NCBI GenBank assembly: GCA_033439295.1
Contig: JAVTLE010000004.1
Span: 496,012-560,011 of the forward strand
Direction: 5' to 3'
Length of the DNA: 64,000 bases
From: Deuterostichococcus epilithicus
Lineage: Eukaryota > Chlorophyta > Trebouxiophyceae > Prasiolales > Stichococcaceae
Shown here: in pieces, positions 53,555-63,668 of the stretch
Position numbering within the stretch: the stretch's first letter is position 1
How the letters are laid out: each line of letters begins with the position of its first letter
Program-made: the position numbers and the translations under genes
Notes under the pieces: model-generated
Seen by the model: the letters and a program-made list of their open reading frames with translations, nothing else
Told to the model about the DNA's origin: nothing
The model's database searches: none

Positions 53555-54588
53555 TGGCGGGACGGTCCGGGTGCGCCGGAGTTGGGGCGGTAGTTGGACT
53601 TGCCAAAACGCTGCAGCTTGACGGGGCAGTCGCCGGCCCAGTGACCCAGCTTGCGGCAGTAGAGGCAGCCGTTGTTCTCTCGAAGATAGGTACGCTCCTC
53701 TGGCGTCAGCCGGGCGCGTGATGGCTGGTTGCTGCGGAAGGCGGCGGCTGCGATGACGTCGCTGTTCGGCAGTTGTGCGGCGTTGACGTTTGGGCCCTGA
53801 TCTGCGCCCATGTAGCCCAGCTCCATTGGCGTTGGGCCAGACGGGTTGTAGCTGCGGTTAGGCACGCTCTGCTGGCGGTTGCGGCTCGCAAAGTTGATGC
53901 TGTCCACACGCTGCGCGATGTGGAAGCAGTCGTCCAGTGTCTGTGGATTCTGCAGCTCCACGTGGCGGCGGATGTCGGATTTCAGCCCGGCAATGAAGCG
54001 GCGCTTCTGTTCTGGCTCGTGCATGTCCGGGATCTCGAGGCAGTAGCTCCGGAACTGATTGATGTAGTCCTGGACGTCGCGGCGCTGCATCAGGCGGCTG
54101 ATGCTGTAGGCGGCTTCTTGCTCGCTGTTGATCCTGGCAAAGGCTTGGCGTGCCTCTGCCAAGAACTCTGGCCAGGTGCCGAAGTTGTCAGGTCTGCGGC
54201 GTTGGCAGCGGAAACGCCACCAGGTGGCTGCGGCGTCTGCGAGTAGTGATCCGGCATAGCCGACCCAGTCTTGTGGCAGCACCTTGGTTTGCTTGCAGAA
54301 GTGCTCGACTTGGAAGAGCCAGGTCTCCACGTCGACGCCGTATTTGGTGGCTCCAGAGAAGCGCTGTGGCGTTGGCGGCTTGGGCGGTTTGACTGATGGA
54401 TGGTGTGTTGCATGTTGCAGTGCAGCGGCGGAGGCATCGCGAGCGGCTGTGGCGGCGGCTGCAGTGTTCTGAACTTCTGACAGCTGGGCGCGGACGGCGT
54501 TCAGCTCAGCGGCGCCGCGGGCGATTGCTGCATCGCGCTCGTGGATGGCGGCCTGGAGTGCGGCGACGTCCAATGGTGCTGTATCCAT
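53530..54588 (-). CDS. Gag polyprotein of the Ty3/gypsy chromovirus
   Basis: 352 residues forming the virus-like-particle protein. The N-terminus has a heptad-rich segment ([20 protein letters not shown]). The central retrotransposon-gag domain (about residues 90-240) includes [19 protein letters not shown] and [20 protein letters not shown] zinc knuckle, [14 protein letters not shown], lies near the C-terminus and should bind the RNA genome. It ends in TGA at 53530-53532, which sits in the loop of the frameshift hairpin. Confidence 0.95.
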   Translation of the reverse strand: MDTAPLDVAALQAAIHERDAAIARGAAELNAVRAQLSEVQNTAAAATAARDASAAALQHATHHPSVKPPKPPTPQRFSGATKYGVDVETWLFQVEHFCKQTKVLPQDWVGYAGSLLADAAATWWRFRCQRRRPDNFGTWPEFLAEARQAFARINSEQEAAYSISRLMQRRDVQDYINQFRSYCLEIPDMHEPEQKRRFIAGLKSDIRRHVELQNPQTLDDCFHIAQRVDSINFASRNRQQSVPNRSYNPSGPTPMELGYMGADQGPNVNAAQLPNSDVIAAAAFRSNQPSRARLTPEERTYLRENNGCLYCRKLGHWAGDCPVKLQRFGKSNYRPNSGAPGPSRQGNGPPRR

Positions 54589-54667
54589 ACTGCTGCTATA
54601 GGGCTGGTTTAGCGTGGAAGGTTGCGAAGGTTTTTACGCTTTGAAAAGGGCGAACAGAACGAATCGA

Positions 54668-54683
54668 CGGCACCGATAACCAC
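54668..54683 (-). other. Primer-binding-site candidate
   Basis: One base inside the 5' LTR the minus strand reads TGGTTATCGGTGCCG, the expected position and TGG start of a site complementary to a tRNA 3' end (…CACCGATAACCA). It does not match the usual plant initiator-Met site TGGTATCAGAGC, and I cannot name the tRNA. Confidence 0.6.
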
Positions 54684-55072
54684 TGTGACAGAACGGGGCC
54701 CTGCAGTGCTGACGTGGCCTCAATCTGTCTTTCTGGAGGTACTGGAAGTAGGTTCTGAGTTCCGACGTGCTGCGTTCTGAGGTTAGCGACTGCTTACAAG
54801 TTGGAGGAGAGCTTTGAGAACGAGAAGTGCAAACGAGAAGTGTCCTGCAAATGTGCCAGCGCCATGCTTTTATAGCAATGTTCCCAAGTCTAAGCCCTGT
54901 ACTGCCTGATGCATTATTCCCGTCTCTAGAACGTTCACAGTTGCAAGCATCATCTAGAGTATTCTCTAAAGACGTCCAGACTGTTCGATGGCAAACGACG
55001 CGAAGTTGGAGTATGTAATGCTGACTCACGCCACGTGGTGGCACGTGCGTTCTCCGACACCATTCTGCTACA
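54684..55072 (-). repeat. 5' LTR (right copy), promoter of the retrotransposon
   Basis: 389 bp, apparently identical to the left LTR. In element orientation it begins TGTAGCAG, carries two CACGTG words (near 55031-55046), a TGAGTCA-type site (near 55021-55028) and a TATAAAAG TATA-like box at 54874-54867, about 200 bp in. This is the usual U3 promoter layout. Confidence 0.95.
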
Positions 55073-55077
55073 GCGGG
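55073..55077. other. Right target-site duplication GCGGG
   Basis: It matches the five bases at 49044-49048 exactly. Confidence 0.9.
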
Positions 55078-55101
55078 AGTCGATGCCATTTAATGCCCTC
55101 C

Positions 55102-57038
55102 CTACGTGGGCGTGCCCGCCGTGGCACCGCCAGAGGTTGCAGCGGACCCGTCCCCATCGGCCGAGGCAGCAGCAGAGTTGTCGCCGCCGGCAGCGGCGCC
55201 AGCGGCAGAAGACCCACTGGCTGCAGCGGCCGCAGNGGCGGCGCCNGCCGCGGCGGCGGCAGCAGAGGACTCACCACTGGCAGCGGCGGCAGCTGAGCCG
55301 GCAGCGGCGGCAGCAGCAGCAGACCCACCGCTAGCAGCAGCAGCAGGCGGCGGCACCACCTGCAGCAGCGGCTGCCGCCGCAGAGCCTCCAGCGGCAGCG
55401 GCAGCAGCGGCANCATCACCTGCCGCTGCAGCGGCGGCAGCGGAGCCACCCGCGGCAGCCGCAGCTGCAGCCGCTGCGGAAGAGTGCAGGACAGCCAGTC
55501 AGGCTTACCACTTTTGATTTACCAAAAGGTCAAGCAAAAGGTCATGTTGCTTGGCAGAAAGACGCCGAGTCAAAGCCACGCACCTGAGCCAGCTGCAGAT
55601 GCAGCGGCGGCGGAGGCTCCCGCGTCCAGTGCGGTGCTCTCAGCGAGCTGGAAGGCTACAGCGGGCTCAATGAGCAAGATGACCTCCTCGACGGGGGCCG
55701 GCTCCGGTTCTGGTGCTGGGACTTCAGCAACGAGCACCTGCGAAAGCAAATAAGGGATCATCAATAGCCATAAACCTGAGTTTGCGGAGGCTATTTCGGC
55801 CCATACTAGTGACAGCAGAATAAGAAGTCCATGGGGTAGGAATGAGTCATTACGTAGACGTGCAAACATGCTGGCACCACAAGCTGCCGTTAAGCAGGGG
55901 CAACACGGGAGACAGCAGCACTCCATGGGTAAAGGAAACTCGCACAGTTTTCTTTGTGGCCGGTGCTGGAACGAAGAGGGTCTTCTTAGGTGTATTAGCG
56001 ACTGGGACGAAAACGATGCCTGGCGCCGCTGCATCCAGGAGAGATAGCAGGTCAGAAGCATATCGTCAATCCAATCCATCGCGACGGGAAGAAGCATGTA
56101 GGTTGACAAATTTGTTGATGCAGATTTGCTCTAGAGCTGACAAGAATAAGCAAGATAATATGACGAATTGGAGGAAAGCGCAAACGTTCAGGCTCCTCAG
56201 GCGGAGAGCCAGCAGCTGCTGCCGCAGCGGCAGCGGCATCTCCAGCAGATGAGGCTGCAGAGGAGGCCGCACCAGCTGCGGCGGCGGCGGCTGCGGCAGA
56301 GGGTAGCACAGCGGTTCTGTTGTATGCTTGCATTTCAACCAGTGTTCATGACTTCTAGTATGACGATGCTGGCGGAAGTCAAAATTGCAGATTGTTATCT
56401 ACGGACACAAAGCGGTGTTCTCGAAGTAACACCTGCCGCCGCCGAGCCTGAAGTCGTAGGCGCAGGCGCTGTCGGCGCTGCCACTCCCAGTGCCTTGCGG
56501 CCGAACAGCGTCTGCTCCGCCAATGCCTGGCCTGCATGAAAAGGCCTGACCGGAGTCGGGTACATTGCACTACTCGCTGGCTGGCGTCCGGCTGACACAC
56601 CTTGAGAAGACTAATCCTCCATCAAAATTGCACAGAAAGCAACGCGACAGTCTTGTCTTACGTATGTATTGCGGGTTATCGTGTGCAGGCCTCTCGACAG
56701 CATTGATTCAAGTCTCTACCCTCGAAAACCTAACAGAAAGGGTCATTCAGTGGATGTGGGTGCGCCGTCGAACATCCTATACGCGGTCCGTGGCAAATTT
56801 TCATGGTGCCACATACGTTTCAATTTATTGCTTGATTGTGCTTGGGAACCGCACGATGTCCAGAGTTGTGGTTGCTCAGATCATTAGTCATACGGACCGC
56901 GCGGCGGCGCTTGATCTCGCGCAGCATGCCCCAATAGCGAACGAAGTGCTTTGCTTGTTGCTGGAAGTCGGCCAGCATGGACTTACCGGCACAGAGCACA
57001 GCCAGCAGCAGAGCGGCGGAAAAGATGGCGGACTTCAT
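55102..57038 (-). CDS. Alanine-rich secreted protein, unknown function
   Basis: I do not recognise a family. Start at 57038 gives a clean signal peptide, MKSAIFSAALLLAVLCA, followed by a CCG|GTAAGT donor at about 56984. Likely exons on the minus strand: about 56443-56538 (QALAEQTLFGRKALGVA), about 56180-56309 (alanine runs, then SPPEEPE), about 55570-55745 (LVAEVPAPEPEPAPVEEVIL) and about 55102-55490 (alanine/glycine/serine repeats ending GTPT and TAG at 55102-55104). Three N bases (55236, 55246, 55413) and an apparent frame switch near 55330-55350 mean the last exon is not reliable. The protein would be an alanine-rich extracellular or wall protein. A retrotransposon inserted 30 bp after the stop now displaces its 3' UTR. 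Confidence 0.5.
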
Positions 57039-57815
57039 GCCGGCAGACGGTGGCTTGCAGCTGCTGCGGCTCCTGCTGTCAGTGACAGTTGATTTGCTGA
57101 TGGACAGGCGATACAGCAACTCCGGCAGCAGCGGGAGGTGGAGTCGGCAAGGTGGAGTGTGGCGCACGCGAGAAGCTGGCCGCCGCAGGAGTCCCTTGGA
57201 CTGCCAATTGTCCTTGCAAGACAGGCCGAAGGCCAGGGCGACACTTGGCGGGTACCAGGATGCGATGGCCCCAGTGAGCCAGGGTGGCTCTCTTCAGCCC
57301 AGAAGCCGACATGTGGCTCACATGACAGACTGGGACGCATCGAGAGCTGCTCTATCCTGTCATAATGTGTAGAGCCAGTGAGAGAGATGTTGACACCTTT
57401 CCGTCTCACTGGGGCTGATTAGGGTTGAGGCACGGCGCGAAATATACGAGTTGACGAAGATCTTATCCAGTACGTAGCTGTTGCCAAGGTTCCCACAGAT
57501 CGCCATATGACATACTGAGGCGCTGCCAACCCTACAACAGCCACCTAAATCAATACGACTATTAAGTGTATGCCACACGTCGCCGCTGCCGCACATCATC
57601 GCATTGACACTATGCGTGGCGGCCGCATGCAACAGGAACGTTATTTTCAGGCAGCTGCTTGGCATGTCAGATACTGATACAGGTTCATCGATCCTCGATT
57701 GCAACTCTGTCGTGATGGAGCCGGGTTTCCACTGCAGTGCCGCAGCCAGCTTAGCTCATCATGTCTGATCTGTCTGCCGTCAGTTGACTCAAGTTGCATC
57801 AATCTGCAAGTTGCA
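57039..57815. other. Intergenic region between the alanine-rich gene and the LRR gene
   Basis: No coding exon is recognisable. It should contain the promoter of the alanine-rich gene (minus strand) and the LRR gene 3' UTR. Confidence 0.35.
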
Positions 57816-60800
57816 TCAATTCCTCCCGAATGCACATGCACCCTGGCTGCTGCTCACTGGAAACCTGTCAAGAATCCGAGCAGTCCAGCAGAATGTAGGG
57901 GTAGGACGAAGCTGGTGCATTCCGGCCAGGCCTCTTCGTAGCCGCCGGCACTTCTCAGTCTGAGGTCCCGCAGCTGCGGCAAGCAGCAGAGCGCCTGCAC
58001 ACCTCTGCATCAAGACATCTGATCTGAAATTATTGCGAGGCTGCTGCTTTTTTAATTGTTGAGTGTTGATGGGCGGTCGCAGCCCCAGCAATCTATGCGG
58101 CAGCCGCAAGTAGCACCACGTGCTCTGATGTATGCCAGAGCGGGCGGAAGGCATACATTGGGCACTCACGAGCGTTGTATGTTCAAAGCTGCAGCAGATT
58201 TTCCCGTATGTCCTTGCTCCGTCTTGCCTTTGCTCCCCTCAGCCGACCGCCGGAGACTGAGCCAGCGCTTTGCATTCGCACCTGGCGGTGATATTGCGGC
58301 ACCACATCAAATCCAGCGCTTGCCGTTGCCGCAGACGTGTCAGCGACTGCAGACCCATGTCACACACGTCAGGGAAACCGATTCCAGCACGGTGAGGTTC
58401 GTCAGCATGCCGACGACTTGCATGCCGCTGGGCGGCAGCGCGTTTGAGCGCAGGCACAGGACCCTCAGACACGGTAGAGACTCTAGCGCCCGCAGACCCT
58501 CCAGCGGTTCCTGTTCGTTGTGCAGCCACCCATCAATGAGCTTCAAGCTACATCACTACAGCGCAGTTTGATGCCGCAGCCAGATACTTGCGGCAAGATC
58601 GGCTTTGCATTGTATTCCGATGCCAACTTGGCGTCAAAGGTGTTGAACACCGTACTTAATGCATTGATGCATGTCATATGACAAGGCTCCCGCAGGACTC
58701 ACAACTCACTGCAGTGCTGATTGCTATTGTGGTCGGCATGCTTGCTGAGTCTCCGCACGCTCCATCCAGCAGAAAAAGCACAATTACCTCCTCTGTGTTG
58801 GGGTCGTCCAATGGCCACAAACGGTCCATTTCCAGGCACGTCAGGCCAGTTCCGCTGCCAGCGTTTCGATTTTTAGAGCCGATGTGCTCAAACTTCAATA
58901 TGTTTAGGTGTTTTAAGGTGGGCACAGCCGCCAGGGCAGCGAGCGCAGCAGCTGGCAGGCACAAGCCGCTGGCATTCAAGCTGCGCAGCGCTGTGAGGTG
59001 GAGCCGCATCACTTGGCACGACCTGCGCATCAAGCTGCGTCAGCAGAACAGGCGTGGCGCGCTGCAGCCGGCCGCTGTACGGTGCCATGCAGCAGTGCAC
59101 GCACAAAGGCAGGAAGGGGCCAGATACGCATGTATCTCATCAGCCTGGCCATCTGCAATCATGGCAGTGCATGTGCACTACCGGCGAATCAGGACACAGA
59201 TGCACGACATGCATGAGACAGAACTGCATCAATACCGCGCTGTGATAGCTGCGCGGTAGCAGCTGACGTCGAGGCTAGTCAGTCCGCCAAATCTTCCGAT
59301 GGTGTCATCGAGAGACGCCTCCGACAGCGGAGTGCAGGCGATGGACAGTGCCCGCAGGCAGGCCGGCGGCCCGTGCTCTGAAATTGGTCGCATGTCTTTC
59401 AACTGCGGCAATTGTAAAGAAACCATCTTATTAGGATCAATGCAGCGCATACGATCCTCAACAGAGGCATGCCTCATGAACTAATCTGCATGCGTTCTGT
59501 GTGTGTTGAAGCACTGCACAAGCGAAACGAGGGTGAGCATGGCTAAGGAAACGGTGTGACCATTGCATGCTGAGGAGGGGGCAAGGGTGGTGGCGTGAGT
59601 GTCACACACTTTCCAACATCCCTCAAGGGTGACAGATGTGAAAAATGTGATGCCCTCCAGTCCGGCAGGCCAGTCGAGCTCCGGCGGCGCTGCCATGCGC
59701 GAGCCAGACGTGACAGCCAGCTCCTCAAGGCCGGTTAGGCGCGCAACTGCAGCCACACCGGCTCCGGCAGATGGCAGTATGGTCATGACTCCAACGCAAT
59801 CAGATGACTTTATCTTCAGCAGTCAGTGGCGTATCAGTGCTGCACGCTTGACTTATGGACAAGAAACGGTGCAGCTGACAGACCGTCTCCAGCCGAGAGC
59901 GCCTGGTAGTCAGCCAGGTGCCAAACCTGCAGCTGCCGCAGCTCCGCTAGCACCGAAGCGATCACCGCAGGTACAAGCGCCCAGACGCGCGTCTGAACTA
60001 GCCGGGTCAATATGGTCAGCTCCGCAACACAGGGCCAGTCAGGCTGGACGATCCTGTCAGATCCAGATCGACGAGTGAAGCGCATTCCTGCCCGATCTTT
60101 TGAATATCTGCATGTGAGGAGCATGTGTTGTGATATACTAGCTGTAATGGCTTCGTCATTTCTGAGCCGCCAAACAGACGCAAGCCCTTTGTATTGACCA
60201 GATTTTGCACAGGACTGGTTGCGATCATCAGCCCACCTCCGTCTTGGATGTGCCTGCGATACGACATTTTCAGCCGCTGCAGCGCTGTCAGAGCGAGCGG
60301 ACAGGTGGTACGTCTGTTCTCCTTCGTCATTCCCCAGGCATAGGCTCGTTAGCGTCCGCCGCAGCGGCGCCAAGTTCGCCAGGTACCCACTCGCCACGTG
60401 TCCACTAATACCCGTATAATGGACAAGATTGTGGCCGAATGACAGCACCTGCACATCAACGATCGTGCCCAAGCATAGTAGGAGCATCGTCCTGCTCGCA
60501 CTGCAATTCTTGAGCAGGTGCATGCAGTCCAGCCGCTGATATGGTGAATGCGCACCTGGCGTGACATTGACTGGCTCCACTCATTATACACTTTGAGAGT
60601 AGCCCTTACCTGCAGGGCTGTCAGGGCAGCCACAGCCGCGATGCAGCCATCTGACACGCAGACACCTGCATGAGCGCACCCTCTACTCGATTCCCAGCTT
60701 CCCGAAGTTTGCATGGCCCAGGTCCCCATTGTAGCACAAGGTGAAAAGCAAGGTGCGTGCTGTTGCACTGAGGTGCAGGGTACCTGATGTCTCCCAGGTG

Positions 60801-61090
60801 CAGCCGTTTTAGTCTGGGCAGGCGTTGCAGCAGCTGCTGCAGCGCAGCGTCTGAAATCCGTTCATGCTGGGCGGCATACTGCAGGTCGAGTTCTTGCAGA
60901 GCTGGAAATGCCGCAGCAGGCTCCACTGCGTCCAGACTTTGAAGCTGCAGGGGTCCGTGCCAGCAAGCTGCAATGGCAGCGCGGAAGCAGCGACAGACCA
61001 GTCGCAGCGCTCTGAGGCACTAAAGCTCCGAGTCCTGCAGTTGGTGTCGTTGCCAGAGTCAGGTCATCAGGCAGCCAGACACTAGCAGAA
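57816..61090 (-). CDS. Leucine-rich repeat protein, possibly F-box/LRR
   Basis: A series of minus-strand exon frames carries LRR units, each interrupted by introns. About 60790-61012: LRALRLVCRCFRAAIAACW, reminiscent of the end of an F-box, then FPALQELDLQYAAQHERISD and LPRLKRLHLGDI. About 60614-60662: VCVSDGCIAAVAALTALQ. About 60250-60545: NLAPLRRTLTSLCLGN. About 59990-60060: CASLVDLDLTGSSSLTG. About 59650-59790: LTGLEELAVTSGSRM. About 59270-59440: CLRALSIACTPLSEASLDD and LTSLDVS. About 58790-59020: LTALRSLNASGLCLPAAAL. About 58370-58546: LPCLRVLCLRSNALPPSG. About 57890-57980: a C-terminal piece. The pattern fits cysteine-containing/RI-type LRRs of F-box-like proteins. Exon joins and the N-terminus were not fully resolved. 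Confidence 0.65.
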
Positions 61091-61318
61091 CGCAGAGAAG
61101 CAAGCTGCAAGCAGCAGCTGCAATGCATACAGCGAAGCAGCTCGAGCACCAAAAACCCAGTGGTGTGGATCTCACGACCTGAAGACTGTCTGCAAGATGA
61201 GCTGCTGAAGCTCTGCTGGCAACGGCAGAAACGGTGATACAGCAACGTCCCAGCTACGAGAACCAGCATCTGGCGACAGCCCCGCAATCCGTTTGGACCG
61301 CCGCATCATTCAAGACGG

Positions 61319-61350
<32 letters not shown>

Positions 61351-61807
61351 GCGGCGGCGGCGGTGGACCGCTGGGCTTGCTTCGCGAGGTGAAGGCGCAG
61401 CACGGATGCGCCGTTGTCGGCCGAGAGGACTGACTCGGCCCTCTATCTTGGAACGAAGGCTGGGATAAAGAGAGTTTGCTGAGTTGTCAAGCAGCTCAAA
61501 GTACGGATGTCATCGGCCAGCAGTGAAGCGGAGTTTTGACGGATATCAGTATCCAACGGAGTTGTAGGCACTTCCGAGTAAGCTTGGCTATGCTCTCACT
61601 TGGTGAAGACCCGGAAAGGGGCGTGAGCAGACTCAGTTGGTTGGTCCCAGGTGGAAAGTCTGGCGGTCCCAGGACAGCTGCGCAGCTGCTTGCAGTAGTA
61701 GTGCAACAATCATCAAGTCTCCTCTGTCGAAACGCGTTCATCACTCAAAGCGGTGTCTAAGCAAGCTCGCTACATGCCCCGCACTGGGGCACTTGTAGCA
61801 CAGGCGC
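61091..61807. other. Divergent promoter region with a GGC-rich repeat
   Basis: This lies between the LRR gene (-) and the exostosin-like gene (+). A (GGC)n/(GAC) stretch runs at about 61316-61372. Part of 61091-61290 may contain the LRR first exon. Confidence 0.4.
61316..61372 (+). repeat. GGC trinucleotide repeat
   Basis: An almost pure GGC run with three GAC interruptions lies in the intergenic region between divergent genes. Confidence 0.85.
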
Positions 61808-63668
61808 ATGTGGGCATCCGAGAAGCGGCCATCCACCTGGACCGTCGCCCTTGTGGCTTTGGTGGCAGGGCTGTCGCCCCTGCTGTTCATCGTGGTCCCG
61901 CACAGGGTGCTGTGCATACGAGCAACACGACAGGACAGCAGCAGCGGCACGCGCTGCGCCCCTTGGCCAGCGGGTTTGGCGGGGGCTGCCGCCGGTTGGA
62001 ATGAGACCGCGCGGCAGGAGTATCAGGCGTTTCTGCTGGAGGACGCCAAGCGCTTTCAGACGAGCAGACCGGCAAACTGGGCAGGTGGGCTAACAACCTG
62101 CATGCGCAATTGGGCGGCGTCTCAGTATTCCCCAACGCAGCTTGTGCTGTGCACACTGCAAGACCATGCTCAGCAAATTCTTTGAGCAGTGTAAACATGC
62201 CAATCAATGACTGCGCCTGTAGACCAGGCATGTGCATGCCCTACGCACAGGGTATGAGGGGCCCTGGATCGAGAACGCCTTCTTCGAGCACTGGCAGGCG
62301 GCGCATGCAGCCGGCGTCGACCTCGGCGACCGGCTGTACCTGCCCGTCATGTTTTTCGACTGCTCCTTCTACTGCAGCGCCGAGCGCAAGGCGGACATGA
62401 AAACATATCTCGGCGGCCTGCGCCGCGAGTACCATTACTTTATGGTGCTGCAGATCGGCAAGGGCATGGCCTGGCTGCAGATTGCTGTTCCGCCGGGTCT
62501 GGACCTCATGCTGTTCGCCTCTGTCACCAGCCGCGGCGTGCGGACGGTGCCCATCCCGCTGCTGAAGGAGGTGCGGCCAGAGACAGCAGCGTGGCAGCAT
62601 GCCCCTACTCACGTAAACAGGCACTCTGCTGGAGGTTCTGGTAATTCACTAAGGCGTTTGGTCGACACGAGCACACTTACGTACAAACAGTAATGCTGCC
62701 GGTTTGTGCCATCATGCACTACTATGTTGAGGCGGGCGCTACCGGCGCCGCTGTATTCAGACAGAACTGATGGTACTGCCAGCTGCTGGCCTTCCCCCGT
62801 GTGAGAGCCAGTGCTGTTTCGCATTCGCTAGACCCAGACGTAGTGTCCCAAGGCAGGTGCTGGCGCCGGCGGGCACGTGCTCCAGGGCATCGACCACCGC
62901 CTGCTGCATGCGCAGGGCGGTTCATCTACGAGTGATTGCAACTCCAAGGAGCTGAAGCGTATGAATGCAGGTGCTGACGCCGGTGGGCCTGGCGAAGGAC
63001 ATCAAAGCCAGCTTCTTCGGCGGGCTGCACACGCACAAGATGCGAGGCGAGGTGCACGCACAGCTGGCGCCGCACGGCTTCCTGTTCGGAAAGGCAGACA
63101 ACGCCACGACGGCGCGCATCACCGAGCGCTCCAACTTCACGCTGGCTCCGCGCGGGTTCGGGTCCACGTCCTGGCGCCTGTATGAAGCGCTGCAGCTGGG
63201 CTCCGCTCCCGTGTACATCTGGGACTACGACCTGGTCCTACCCTTCCAGGTCCTGCTGCTTCACCCCGACAGCCTTCCCCACCTTCGCGTTTCGTTCAGG
63301 GTTTTGTTGCCACATGACTCGAAACTTACAGCAGCAGGGTTGCCGCTCCAGGGGGTTGCCACAGTGTGTCCGATGGAAGGTGTGTGAGCATGAGCGTGCC
63401 TGGCGGTGCATGACGTCGAGCCGTCCTGCCGCTGCAGGAGCTGCTCAACTGGAACGAGATGGCCATCATCGTCCACCGAAAAGAGATGCAGACAGTACCG
63501 CAGCGCATGCGGGACTTTGACCTGCCACGGGCACAGACGCTCATGGCGCAGTACAGGTACATGTGGACGTACAACTTCACCTGTGGGTACATAGTTGACC
63601 GGCTGCGCAACGAGCGTTGCTTTCCGGTGCCCTTCTCCACACGGGCGGATATCCCGGGCATCGAATAG
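61808..63668 (+). CDS. Exostosin-family glycosyltransferase (GT47)
   Basis: This is a type II Golgi membrane glycosyltransferase of the exostosin/GT47 family, which builds wall polysaccharides or glycoprotein glycans. Exons: 61808-62083 (cytoplasmic basic tail, anchor TWTVALVALVAGLSPLLFIV, stem), 62252-62570 (YEGPWIENAFFEHW, LYLPVMFFDCSFYCSAE), 62971-63249 (FFGGLHTHKMRGEV, ITERSNFTLAPRGFGSTSWRLYEAL and APVYIWDYDLVLPF, the conserved GT47 sugar-nucleotide region) and 63438-63668 (ELLNWNEMAIIVH, stop TAG). All joins keep frame (ANWAG|YEGPW). Sequon-like NFT and NAT occur. The acceptor substrate is unknown. A short ghost of exon three lies in the preceding intron. Confidence 0.85.
62852..62880 (+). 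repeat. Ghost copy of the start of GT47 exon 62971-63249
   Basis: CAGGTGCTGGCGCCGGCGGG at 62854 matches CAGGTGCTGACGCCGGTGGG at the true acceptor, 62968, a 114-bp step. Similarity fades after about 30 bases. Confidence 0.65.

Larger units (their letters stand above)
49049..55072 (-). mobile_element. Intact Ty3/gypsy chromovirus LTR retrotransposon, 6,024 bp
   Basis: This complete element, transcribed on the minus strand, has 389-bp LTRs (49049-49437 and 54684-55072) with TG...CA ends, a 5-bp target duplication, gag, pol with C-terminal chromodomain, a primer-binding-site candidate and a polypurine tract. I see no difference between the two LTRs by eye, and both reading frames are uninterrupted, so insertion was recent. 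Order protease-RT-RNase H-integrase-chromodomain places it in Ty3/gypsy (Metaviridae), chromovirus branch. It sits 30 bp beyond the stop codon of an alanine-rich gene, in the same orientation. Confidence 0.95.
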
